Below are positions 32,383-39,839 of a DNA stretch of 64,000 nucleotides, piece by piece. The stretch is from the NCBI GenBank assembly GCA_047638695.1, contig JBLINY010000012.1:3883-67882 (forward strand), in the 5' to 3' direction. Position numbers and translations under genes: made by a program. This DNA is from JAHECQ01 sp047638695 (GTDB taxonomy: Bacteria > Actinomycetota > Acidimicrobiia > Acidimicrobiales > SZUA-35). The notes beneath the pieces were generated by a model. The model was not told where the DNA came from, ran no database searches, and saw only the letters and a list, made by a program, of their open reading frames with translations. Position 1 is the stretch's first letter. Each line of letters opens with the position of its first letter.

Positions 32383-33685
32383 GTGCGGCGTCGGCTGGGT
32401 CCCACTCGACGATGAATTGCTCGGGGCCTCGGAAGGTGATGTTGGGAGACGACCAAATCTCTTGCTCGGTCATCCGCAGCGACGGCATCCGCTCGACCAG
32501 CGCCTCGAGCACCAGGACCGCCTCGAATTTCGCCAGGTTGGCGCCGAGGCAATAGTGCATGCCCTTACCGAAGGAGATGTGCTGCGCCGCGTTTGATCGG
32601 TGGATATCGAACTCGTTGGGCTTCTCGAAAATGTCGGGCTGGCGGTTCGCTGAGGCGAAGTTCATGAAGATCTGGGTGCCGGCGGGAATGTCGATGTTGC
32701 GCAACGTGGTGGCGCGGGTGGTGAGCCGACGCCAGCTGATCTGGCTCGACTCGTAGCGCAGGACTTCCTCGACCGCGTTCGGAATGAGTGAGGGATCAGC
32801 AACAAGCTGGTCCCACTGATCGCTCCGGGGGAGTAGGCAGAGCAGGGTGTTGCAGATGAGGCTGGTGACAGCCTCGTGACCGGCGAAGGAGAGGCCATAG
32901 ATAATGGACTCGACCTCTCGGTACGTCAGCTCGTTCTCGTCGGCGTCGTGTGCGGCCAAAAGCTCGGACGTGAAATCGTCGCCGCGGTTGTCTCGCTTCG
33001 ACGCCGTGAAGTCGCGACAGTAACGCCAGTACGCCACCATCTTCTCGGCGATGGCCGCTTGCTCCGTTGGTGTTGGCTTGCCCCAGGAGAAGGCCTTGCG
33101 CTCGCCGCACCAGTTCTTGAGGTCTTCGTCGTCGGCTTCGGGAAATCCGATGAACCGAAAAACCGTTTCGCCCGGAAGCGGAAAGGCGAAGGCTTCGATG
33201 AACTCGAGCGGCCCACCGGACTCGCCACCGGCGAGGAACATGTCATCGATCAACTCGTGGCTGCGCCGGCGGACATAGGGCTCGAGCGTCTTGAGGCGCC
33301 TTCTGGAGAATCCCAGGCGCGTGTGCTTGCGAATGCGGCCGTGGTCGGGAGCTTGCCTGTTCGACATCACCTTCTGCGGATCGAAATCGGGGACGCCGAT
33401 GACCGCCTGAGCCTCGGGCGCAACCGGGAAGACGGGATCTTGCACGTTCTCCGACGAGTACGTGTCTGAGTCGTTGAAGACTTCGAGGATGTCGTCCATT
33501 TCGGTGATGACGACGTAGCCCAGCTCCTGGGCGTAGAAGATGGGGCTGTCTTCTCGCAGCTTGGTTGCGATCGGGTACGGGTCGGCCAGGTAGTCGTCGT
33601 TCAACGGACTCCACGTCTGATGAACCGGACAACCGGCAGGTGCCGGTGGCGCGTCGCCTCGAAGCTGGTGGTACTCGTCGGCCAT
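32369..33685 (-). CDS. cytochrome P450 monooxygenase
   Basis: A 438-residue bacterial P450. The heme loop is FGKGMHYCLG (372-381, Cys379 the axial ligand), the K-helix is EEVLR (Glu307, Arg310), and the I-helix is LSFAGHEAVTS. In the AGxET motif of that helix the threonine is Ala272, as in a few P450s that depend on substrate-assisted oxygen activation. It lacks a membrane anchor and will need ferredoxin partners from elsewhere. It diverges from the SRPBCC-RidA-TPP operon (63 bases between starts), which may be co-regulated. Length and motifs resemble the CYP groups used by actinobacteria for sterols and xenobiotics. Confidence 0.92.
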   Translation of the reverse strand: MADEYHQLRGDAPPAPAGCPVHQTWSPLNDDYLADPYPIATKLREDSPIFYAQELGYVVITEMDDILEVFNDSDTYSSENVQDPVFPVAPEAQAVIGVPDFDPQKVMSNRQAPDHGRIRKHTRLGFSRRRLKTLEPYVRRRSHELIDDMFLAGGESGGPLEFIEAFAFPLPGETVFRFIGFPEADDEDLKNWCGERKAFSWGKPTPTEQAAIAEKMVAYWRYCRDFTASKRDNRGDDFTSELLAAHDADENELTYREVESIIYGLSFAGHEAVTSLICNTLLCLLPRSDQWDQLVADPSLIPNAVEEVLRYESSQISWRRLTTRATTLRNIDIPAGTQIFMNFASANRQPDIFEKPNEFDIHRSNAAQHISFGKGMHYCLGANLAKFEAVLVLEALVERMPSLRMTEQEIWSSPNITFRGPEQFIVEWDPADAAQPTS

Positions 33686-33747
33686 GGAGAGTGAGGGTAG
33701 GTCAGCCTGGAGCTGACGGCCCGCCCTGTCGGCTGTAGGTTCAGGCG

Positions 33748-34221
33748 GTGCAGATTCCAGAGAATGCCCAAGCGTCCTTTGAGGCGTCGATCGAAATCGC
33801 AGCTAGCCCTGCCGAGATCTACGCCATGGTCTCCGACATCACTCGGATGGGTGAGTGGAGCCCGGAGAACGTCGGCGGCGTATGGCTCGACGGCGGCACC
33901 GGGCAGGTCGGCGACCGTTTTGAGGGAAACAACCGTTCCGGCGATCGTGAGTGGAGCCGAGAATGTGAGGTGGCGAGGGCCGATCCCGGAGCCGATTTCA
34001 CGTTCGTGGTGGGCAGCGTCGAAGCCAATTGCACGTGGTGGAGCTACGAGATGGAGTCCGTGGGCGACGGCGCTCGGCTGACCGAGCGATGGTGGTATGT
34101 GAACAAGACGCCCGGCCTCGCCGCAGCGACCCCCGAGCAGTTACAAAGCCGTATCGACATGACCCAGGGCATGCTGGACGCCACCGTCGCCGGCCTCAAG
34201 AACGTGGCGGAGAAAGCGTGA
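33748..34221 (+). CDS. SRPBCC-family (polyketide cyclase/START-like) protein
   Basis: A 157-residue domain with GTG start. ASIEIAASPAEIYAMVSDITRMGEWSPEN is the first strand, helix and WxPE turn common in actinobacterial SRPBCC proteins, GDRFEGNNRSGDREWSRECEV the middle sheet, and the last helix (IDMTQGMLDATVAGLKNVAE) closes the cavity. It starts the operon and overlaps the RidA gene by four bases (GTGA). The ligand is unknown; proteins of this type may hold a hydrophobic P450 product or substrate (inference from the divergent P450). Confidence 0.83.
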   Translation: MQIPENAQASFEASIEIAASPAEIYAMVSDITRMGEWSPENVGGVWLDGGTGQVGDRFEGNNRSGDREWSRECEVARADPGADFTFVVGSVEANCTWWSYEMESVGDGARLTERWWYVNKTPGLAAATPEQLQSRIDMTQGMLDATVAGLKNVAEKA

Positions 34222-34685
34222 GTCACGAAGCACGCATGAAGGCAGCCGGAATCGTGCTCCCCGAGGGCTATCCGCCAGCCGGGCTCTACGTCAGCGCTGT
34301 CCTGGTCGACAACCTTTTGCACGTTGGTGGCCATGGCCCCGTCGGGCCGGACGGTCGAGTCATGGGCAAGGTTGGCAGCGACATCGACCTTGCTGGCGCC
34401 CAGGAGGCTGCACGACTGACCGGTTTGCAGATCTTGCGGTCGGTTCGGGCCGAACTTGGCAGCCTCGATCGCGTCATTCGCGTTGTGAAGCTCTTCGGCA
34501 TGGTCAACTGCGCCCCCGGCTTCAACCAGACGCCTGAGGTAATCAACGGCTGTTCGCAACTGATGCACGACGTCTTCGGTGAGGCCGGGGTTCACACCCG
34601 GTCGGCCGTCGGCATGGCCGAACTTCCATTCAATATTCCAGTAGAGATCGAGGGTATTTTCCACGTGGGTGAAGGCAATGAGTAA
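34218..34685 (+). CDS. RidA/YjgF/YER057c-family protein
   Basis: A 155-residue protein of the RidA superfamily, in the longer YjgF-like subgroup whose conserved end is VHTRSAVGMAELPFNIPVEIEGIF. LLHVGGHGPVGPDGR is the trimer-interface loop, and MVNCAPGFNQTPEVINGCSQ the middle region. RidA proteins speed the release of ammonia from 2-aminoacrylate and other enamines; Arg in R-S-A-V-G is the catalytic residue. GTG start inside the SRPBCC stop. The stop overlaps the TPP decarboxylase alpha gene by a few bases. A pathway that generates an enamine or imine is suggested. Confidence 0.86.
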   Translation: MSHEARMKAAGIVLPEGYPPAGLYVSAVLVDNLLHVGGHGPVGPDGRVMGKVGSDIDLAGAQEAARLTGLQILRSVRAELGSLDRVIRVVKLFGMVNCAPGFNQTPEVINGCSQLMHDVFGEAGVHTRSAVGMAELPFNIPVEIEGIFHVGEGNE

Positions 34686-35226
34686 CAACAGCTCGTCGAC
34701 GTGGGCGGGGCCCACACATCAGGCCCTGATTGATGCTGGCATCAGCATCGTTGGCTACGTACCCGATGGGGGTTTGACCGATCTGATCGTGGCGCTCGAC
34801 GCCGACGATCGGATGAAGACCGTGCGGCTGACCACCGAAGAGGAAGGCGTCGCCCTGGTCGCTGGCGCCTGGCTGGGTGGAGCCCGGGCAGCCTTGTTGA
34901 TGCAGAGCAGTGGCGTCGGCAACTGCACCAACATGCTCAGCCTCCTCGAGACCTGCGCCGTGCCTGCCCTTCTACTCGTCACGATGCGCGGCCAAGACGG
35001 CGAATCGAATCCATGGCAATTGCCGATGGGTCAAGCCGCTGGACAGACCATGGAGCTGATGGGGGTCGACGTTCGTTCGGTCGGTTCGGCCGACGCTGTG
35101 GCCGCCGAAGTCACCCGGGCCTGTCACGATGCCTTCGAAGCCGATGGCGGAGCGACTGCTGTGATGGTCGAACAAAAGGTGATCGGTGTGAAGTCATTCT
35201 CCGGTGACAACGAAGGAGAAGGCTGA
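34678..35226 (+). CDS. TPP-dependent decarboxylase, alpha (PYR-type) subunit
   Basis: A 182-residue protein equal to the N-terminal TPP-enzyme domain: ALIDAGISIVGYVPDGGLTDLI, then TTEEEGVALVAGAWLGGARAALLMQSSGVGN with the conserved Glu of the cofactor pocket (TTEEEGV), and LLVTMRGQDGESNPWQ. It is one half of a split decarboxylase of the sulfopyruvate/phosphonopyruvate type (ComD or AepY-like). ATG at 34678 is used; GTG at 34669 is an alternative. Its stop overlaps the ATG of the beta subunit (TGATG). The two chains form the active site together. Confidence 0.87.
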   Translation: MSNNSSSTWAGPTHQALIDAGISIVGYVPDGGLTDLIVALDADDRMKTVRLTTEEEGVALVAGAWLGGARAALLMQSSGVGNCTNMLSLLETCAVPALLLVTMRGQDGESNPWQLPMGQAAGQTMELMGVDVRSVGSADAVAAEVTRACHDAFEADGGATAVMVEQKVIGVKSFSGDNEGEG

Positions 35227-35804
35227 TGCTTGATCGACGAAAAGTCACTGCTGCGTTGTTGGCTGATCGGGGTGACCTGCTCGTGATCGCCGGCTTGGGT
35301 GCTCCTAACTGGGATGTCACTGCTGTTGGTGACAACGACCTGAACTTCCCGCTGTGGGGAGCCATGGGTGGCGCCGCCATGACCGGCCTTGGGGTGGCTC
35401 TGGCCCAACCCGACCGTCGGGTTCTGGTGATCACCGGTGACGGCGAGGCCCTGATGGGGCTGACGGCGCTGTCGACGATCGGCGCCAACGCCCCTGGCAA
35501 CCTCGCTATTGCCGTGCTTGACAACGAGCGCTACGGCGAGACCGGCATGCAGGTCACCAATACCTCCACCGTCGACTCACCGGGTACTGACTTGGCTGCC
35601 GTTGCGCTGGCCTGCGGCTTTGTCGCCGCAGTCACCGCGAGCGCCGATGCCGACATGGGCGGCGCGGTGGAACTCATGCGCTCGACCCCCGGTCCGACGA
35701 TGGCTGTCTTCAAGATCAGTGCCGATGTGCCGCCTCAGGTGGTGCCGTCGCGCGACGGGCCCTACCTGGTTCAGCGCTTCCGCTCCGCCCTCGGCATTTC
35801 CTAA
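35226..35804 (+). CDS. TPP-dependent decarboxylase, beta (PP-type) subunit
   Basis: A 192-residue protein equal to the C-terminal TPP domain. The cofactor motif GDGEALMGLTALSTIG (GDG start) is followed by IAVLDNERYGETG (N at the expected distance of about 27 residues), so metal and diphosphate binding are intact. With the alpha subunit it matches two-gene sulfopyruvate or phosphonopyruvate decarboxylases. In this operon with RidA and SRPBCC proteins neither sulfonate nor phosphonate synthesis genes are visible, so another 2-oxo acid is possible. The hairpin at 35840 follows 36 bases downstream. Confidence 0.87.
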   Translation: MLDRRKVTAALLADRGDLLVIAGLGAPNWDVTAVGDNDLNFPLWGAMGGAAMTGLGVALAQPDRRVLVITGDGEALMGLTALSTIGANAPGNLAIAVLDNERYGETGMQVTNTSTVDSPGTDLAAVALACGFVAAVTASADADMGGAVELMRSTPGPTMAVFKISADVPPQVVPSRDGPYLVQRFRSALGIS

Positions 35805-35839
35805 GAACTGTTTCCTAGACCTGAACGAACATCCGAAAA

Positions 35840-35880
35840 TTGTCCTTCTGAAGCACCGTCAGGGTGCTTCAGAAGGACAA
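35840..35880. terminator. 18-bp stem hairpin, copy 2 of the 11725 repeat
   Basis: TTGTCCTTCTGAAGCACC pairs perfectly with its complement over a five-base loop (GTCAG). The stem is identical to the copy at 11725; only the loop differs (GTGAC there). It lies between the convergent TPP decarboxylase and nitroreductase genes. Confidence 0.85.
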
Positions 35881-35895
35881 GAAGCTCGGGTGGGG

Positions 35896-36540
35896 TTAGC
35901 GGATGGGGTTTTTGTAGGTGTCGAGGTAGGTGATCTCTTCGACGGGGGCTCGAGTGGCTGCCTTGAAGTCGGTACCGAGGGTGTAGGCCACGGGCAGGAG
36001 GCCGGCCTGGCTCATGTGGTCCGGAATGCCCAGGAGCTCGGCTGCCTCAGCCTCTGCTCCGAGGTGCAGGGTGGTGTAGCAGCTGCCGAGGCCGCGGCTC
36101 CGCAGCGCCAGCTGGAAGCTCCACATGGCCGGAATGATCGAGCCGAGAAGGCCGGCGGCCGAGTTGGTTGTGTCGTCGTCGAGACGGCCGATGATAAGCG
36201 GGATGACCATGACAGGGACCTCGCCCAGCTTCTCGGCCAGGAAGTTGGCTGAGTCCATCACCCGGCCGGTCTGGGTTCCGGCATCGGCTGCCTTGGCTGC
36301 GTCAGCCAGGTAGGCGCCACCGATCTTCCGGTAGATCTCGGCCAACGCTTCCTTCTTCTCGGCGTCGCGGACAACCATCCAGCGCCAACCTTGACGGTTT
36401 GATCCGGTTGGGGCCTGGATCGCAAGCTGCAGACACTCGAGCAGCACGTCGTCCGGTACCTCGCGGTCGAAGTCGAGACGCTTCCGGACGGCCCGTGTGG
36501 TCGAGAGAAGTGCGTCGGTCTGTGCAAGGTCGAATTCCAT
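35896..36540 (-). CDS. nitroreductase-family oxidoreductase
   Basis: A 214-residue FMN protein. RAVRKRLDFDREVPDDVL is the start, AIQAPTGSNRQGWRWMVVRD the FMN-binding loop (PTGSNRQGW), LGSIIPAMWSFQLALRSRGLGSCYTTLH the second FMN/dimer region. The group is the actinobacterial Acg/DUF-free nitroreductase type that often acts on flavins, F420-like cofactors or enones. It shares a plan with the fused protein at 46883 and the damaged gene at 42083. Divergent from the broken quinone oxidoreductase (26 bases). Confidence 0.88.
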   Translation of the reverse strand: MEFDLAQTDALLSTTRAVRKRLDFDREVPDDVLLECLQLAIQAPTGSNRQGWRWMVVRDAEKKEALAEIYRKIGGAYLADAAKAADAGTQTGRVMDSANFLAEKLGEVPVMVIPLIIGRLDDDTTNSAAGLLGSIIPAMWSFQLALRSRGLGSCYTTLHLGAEAEAAELLGIPDHMSQAGLLPVAYTLGTDFKAATRAPVEEITYLDTYKNPIR

Positions 36541-36566
36541 GGGCCGGATTCTGCCATGCTCAGGTC

Positions 36567-37416
36567 ATGAATGGCACCGGGGTTGGTCGCGTCGTCGCGT
36601 CTCGCCATGCGGACTTCAACGAGGGTGATGTCGTTCGGGGCATGACCAATTGGCAGAATTATGTGGTGATGGCAGCCCCAGAACTCCAAAGAGTCGATGG
36701 GTCGGGCGACCCGGCGCTGCACCTCGGAGTGCTTGGAACCAACGGACTCACCACCTATTTTGGCCTGACCGACGTTGGTGATCCGCAGCCGGGGCAGACC
36801 GTTGTGGTGTCGGCCGCTGCCGGCTCGGTTGGTCACATCGTGGGTCAGATCGCCAAGGTGAAAGGTGCACGCGTCGTTGGTATCGCTGGCTCGGACAAGA
36901 AGTGTCGGGTGCTTGTTGACGAGCTTGGCTTCGATGCCGCGATCAGTCGCAAGGCAGATGATTTTCGCGATCAGTTCAAAGCTGCGACTCCCGACCGCAT
37001 CGACGTCTACTTTGACAACACCGGTGGTGAAATCCTGGGCAGCGCCCTTTTCCGGATGAACACCCACGGTCGCATTGTTTGCTGCGGTGTCGTGAGCCAA
37101 TACGACACATCATCGCCGGGGCCGGGGCCGGGGCCGGGACCACGGGGGATTCCCGGGTTGCTTGTCAACAACCGAGTTCGCATGCAGGGTTTTCTCATCT
37201 TTGACTACGCCGACCCGCTTCGAGGCGGCGCGAGCTGAAATGAGTGACTGGATCGACGGCGGCCAGCTTGTTCCTCGGGTGTCGGAATTCGATGGTCTGG
37301 CGTCGGCCAGGCGGGCCTTCGTCGAGCTGCTCGCCGGCGGCACAGTCGGAACCACCATTGTTCGTGTATCGAAAGAGCCGAAAGAAAATCTGAGGAGAAG
37401 TGCAAGATCTCGATGA
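36567..37416 (+). pseudogene. NADP-dependent MDR oxidoreductase (prostaglandin reductase-like), truncated and frameshifted
   Basis: The first 216 codons give GRVVASRHADFNEGDVVRGM, the Rossmann loop AAAGSVGHIVGQIAKVKG, YFDNTGGEILGSALFRM and GRIVCCGVVSQY. About 70 N-terminal residues of the family are missing, cut by the divergent start region. At 37214-37216 one extra C shifts the frame; in the next frame the end FEAARAEMSDWIDGGQLVPRVSEF and ARRAFVELLAGGTVGTTIVRV continues to 37416. Just before, a (PG)n run from a 6-nt repeat was inserted. Two lesions make it non-functional as written. Confidence 0.85.
37116..37139 (+). repeat. 6-nt tandem repeat (CCGGGG)n encoding Pro-Gly
   Basis: Three CCGGGG units and one CCGGGA in the MDR pseudogene, coding PGPGPGPG. 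Normal family members have PPGPRN here, so the run looks like slippage from a single PG. Confidence 0.85.
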
Positions 37417-37463
37417 TGTCCGCGTTGTGAGGTGCAAAACCCAACACATCAAGGCGGATCATC

Positions 37464-38057
37464 ATGAACACGAACACTTTCCTCAAGAACCCCCTCGCCA
37501 AGAACGCTCTCGCCAAGAAGGCTGGCCTCACCCGTGCGGCGGCGGCCGCTCTCGGACTCGGACTCTCTCTCGGCCTTCTCGCCGGGCCGGCAGCTGCAGC
37601 CGATCGAGATGTGGCGACAGAACGGACTGATGAAGTTCATCCGCTCAGCGGACGGGCCGACGACACCCGCAGACTGGAAGTGCTACATCTGAACTGTTTC
37701 GTCGCTGACGGCGATGACGCCATCCGAGCACACATCGGGTGCGAGTGGCGCTCGGCCACGAACGACCGCGCCGCCGGCTACCAACTGTGGCGGATCCTCG
37801 ACCGTGGTGAACGCGAGCTCGTCGGTCGGGTCGGCCTCGATGTCACGAGCCTCCGTGACATCGTGCCGGCTGGCACCAAAGCCGTTCGTTATGCCGTCGT
37901 GGCCGTGAGTGAGAAAGGGAACGTGGTTGGCCAGTCGCGTGTGCAGAAGATCGTGCTGCGCATCGACGACAATGAACAGGACGTCCGGCCGACGGAGGTC
38001 GACGTTCAGCCGGTCCGAGCAGCGGCAAAGGCTGCTTGGCCGCTCGACGTTCGCTGA
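37464..38057 (+). CDS. secreted protein with signal peptide and small beta domain
   Basis: A 197-residue protein. Ribosome site AAGGCGG before ATG. Residues 1-46 are a signal peptide: positively charged start (LAKKAGLTR), hydrophobic stretch AAAAALGLGLSLGLLAG and a cleavage site PAAAA-D. The mature part has two cysteines (LNCFVADG, IGCEW) that may form a disulfide, and a fibronectin-III-like pattern (AAGYQLWRILDRGERELVGRV ... AVRYAVVAVSEKGNVVGQS). The last domain of the membrane protein at 38742 has a similar strand pattern. It precedes the sigma factor gene on the same strand. No function is known; likely a cell-envelope component linked to the sigma factor. Confidence 0.7.
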   Translation: MNTNTFLKNPLAKNALAKKAGLTRAAAAALGLGLSLGLLAGPAAAADRDVATERTDEVHPLSGRADDTRRLEVLHLNCFVADGDDAIRAHIGCEWRSATNDRAAGYQLWRILDRGERELVGRVGLDVTSLRDIVPAGTKAVRYAVVAVSEKGNVVGQSRVQKIVLRIDDNEQDVRPTEVDVQPVRAAAKAAWPLDVR

Positions 38058-38100
38058 GCAGCGAGTCTCTGCGTCTATTCGGTCATCGCTGCTTCCAACA

Positions 38101-38745
38101 GTGTCCACCCTTGCCCACCGGCTGCCGACAAGGCTCGTGCTCGTGAGTTCACCGCCCGACGCTCGGCTCGACGTCGATTCTCTCTCGCTCGTAGCCGAGC
38201 GAGAGCTGGTCGACCGGGCGCGGGTGGACCCCGAGGCATTCGGCGAGCTGTACCGGCTGTATGTCGATCGTGTGCACCGCTACGCCTGGCGGCGATCGGG
38301 CAACACGCAAGTAGCCGAAGACATCACGGCTGCGACGTTCGAAGCCGCTCTTAGCAATCTGCATCGGTTTCGATGGCGTGCGGAAGGCTTTGCCCCCTGG
38401 TTGTTCCGCGTTGCTGCCAATCAAGTGATTGCCCATCACCGCCGGGAGGCCCGACCGACTGGTGATCGCGGCCAACTGGCGATGGCCAGACTGCACAATG
38501 CTGATGTGGAAGACGATCTGGGTCACCTGCTCGATGACCACGGTGACCTGCGAGTGGCACTAGCCCAGCTCAATCCTCGGTACCAACGAGCGATCGATCT
38601 TCGGTATCTGGCCGATCTTTCGACCGACGAAGCAGCTCGGGCTGCGGGATTGACGAAGCCGGCCTTCTCCGTGCTTTTGTCGAGAGCTCTGAAGGCTCTG
38701 CGCAAAGAACTTCAACGATCCGACCAGGAAGGAGCCCAGCCATGA
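38101..38745 (+). CDS. ECF-type RNA polymerase sigma factor
   Basis: About 214 residues from GTG 38101, or 200 from GTG 38143, which I cannot separate. Region 2 is clear (DPEAFGELYRLYVDRVHRYAWRR, VAEDITAATFEAAL, FAPWLFRVAANQVIAHHRRE, the -10 recognition helix), and region 4 follows (LNPRYQRAIDLRYLADLSTDEAARAAGLTKPAFSVLLSRALKALR), with the helix-turn-helix for the -35 box. It overlaps the membrane protein gene downstream as ATGA, the typical sigma/anti-sigma arrangement. Extracytoplasmic stress or a cell-wall signal is expected to control it. No sigma target sites were identified. Confidence 0.9.
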   Translation: MSTLAHRLPTRLVLVSSPPDARLDVDSLSLVAERELVDRARVDPEAFGELYRLYVDRVHRYAWRRSGNTQVAEDITAATFEAALSNLHRFRWRAEGFAPWLFRVAANQVIAHHRREARPTGDRGQLAMARLHNADVEDDLGHLLDDHGDLRVALAQLNPRYQRAIDLRYLADLSTDEAARAAGLTKPAFSVLLSRALKALRKELQRSDQEGAQP

Positions 38746-39617
38746 CCTCCGACGACGATCTGAGGCCGAAGGGCAAGATGGCTTCGAACCATGGGATCGA
38801 ACAGCGACTCGAGTCTCTCGGATCGGAGCGAGGGCCGGATGTAGACGGTGCCTTCGCCAATCGACTCGAGGCTGATCTGCGTTTGGCCATGGCCGATCGA
38901 ACGGGATCGACCAGGCGCCCGCTGTGGCAGCCGGTGCTCGCCGGTGCAGCCGCTCTTCTCGCCATTGTGGTTGGTGTTGCAGTCCTCGCCAACAGTGGGT
39001 CGAATGGTGTGGACATCGAGCCCGCAACGAGCGTGCTGAACACTGATGTGGCCACGACGGCGGGCTCCGCTGTTGACCCCACCGCTGTTGATTCCGACTC
39101 CGATGATGATGGATCGCCCACAACGAGTGGGTCTGGCCCGACCGCTACCGCCGAGCGTGGCTCAGATTCGGGCGATGGCCGAAGCGATGGCTCGACGACG
39201 AGCCCCGAGACAACGCGTCCAACGGGAGGGGCTGGCAACACCACCGTGCCGGTCGGCCCAACCACCTCGCTGGACCCAACTTCTGTTCCCGAGAGAACAA
39301 CGACGACGTCGGCCACGCGATCTACCGACGGCCCAGCAACAACGACGCCGATGTCGATCGGCTTGACCCTCAGCTCCGCGGGCGACACAACGCTGCGTCT
39401 CGATTGGGAGTTGGTCGGCGACGTAGCGCATGCAGGCTGGAGGGTCGAAGCAATCGCGGGCGACAGAACCACCACGATTCTGGTGCTGCGCGACGCCGGC
39501 GCACGGACGGCAACGATCGAACGTATCGCCGGCCGCGTCGGCTATCGGGTCTCCGCCGTCGACATCGACGGGAACAAGCTGGGATCCAGCGAGACAGTGA
39601 CGGCAGCGGAGTCGTAG
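38742..39617 (+). CDS. probable anti-sigma factor: single-pass membrane protein with Ser/Thr-rich linker
   Basis: A 291-residue protein. Residues 1-62 are cytoplasmic, with RLESLGSERGPDVDGAFANRLEADLRLAM reminiscent of the helical sigma-binding part of anti-sigma factors, though no ZAS zinc motif (HxxxCxxC) is present. One membrane segment (about 64-84). Then a long Thr/Ser/Gly/Asp-rich linker (about 95-205) and a C-terminal beta domain (206-291), GWRVEAIAGDRTTTILV ... GYRVSAVDIDGNKLGS, which may resemble the domain of the secreted protein at 37464. Gene order and overlap with the sigma factor are the main evidence for the anti-sigma role. Confidence 0.72.
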   Translation: MTSDDDLRPKGKMASNHGIEQRLESLGSERGPDVDGAFANRLEADLRLAMADRTGSTRRPLWQPVLAGAAALLAIVVGVAVLANSGSNGVDIEPATSVLNTDVATTAGSAVDPTAVDSDSDDDGSPTTSGSGPTATAERGSDSGDGRSDGSTTSPETTRPTGGAGNTTVPVGPTTSLDPTSVPERTTTTSATRSTDGPATTTPMSIGLTLSSAGDTTLRLDWELVGDVAHAGWRVEAIAGDRTTTILVLRDAGARTATIERIAGRVGYRVSAVDIDGNKLGSSETVTAAES

Positions 39618-39626
39618 TGTCGGGAC

Positions 39627-39839
39627 ATGGCCAACATCACTGACGATGAAGCCCTGGCTACGGTCGGGGTGCTCCTACGAGCGGCGGGGCTTGACGTCCC
39701 CGAGGAAGAGGTACAGCGACTTGCTGGTCTGTACCCCGGTCTTCGACGCTCAGCCGATCGCTTCCACCAGGTCGAGGTCGGCGATGAGGTGCCGTCAGCG
39801 ATCTTCCGAGCCGGCGATGTGAATCGAGAGAACCGATGA
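39627..39839 (+). CDS. AtzG-like small subunit before an amidase
   Basis: A 70-residue acidic, helical peptide: DDEALATVGVLLRAAGLDVPEEEVQRLAGLYPGLRRSADRF. The pattern and place just before an amidase gene match the AtzG-like family, a GatC-like partner that wraps around amidases such as AtzE. Its TGA overlaps the amidase ATG (ATGA), so a stable complex is likely. The upstream gap is 9 bases, so the anti-sigma transcript may continue into this operon. Confidence 0.72.
   Translation: MANITDDEALATVGVLLRAAGLDVPEEEVQRLAGLYPGLRRSADRFHQVEVGDEVPSAIFRAGDVNRENR

Noticed and set aside
36399..36566. Upstream codons in frame with the MDR pseudogene
   Set aside because: They are antisense of the nitroreductase and do not resemble the missing N-terminus of the MDR family.
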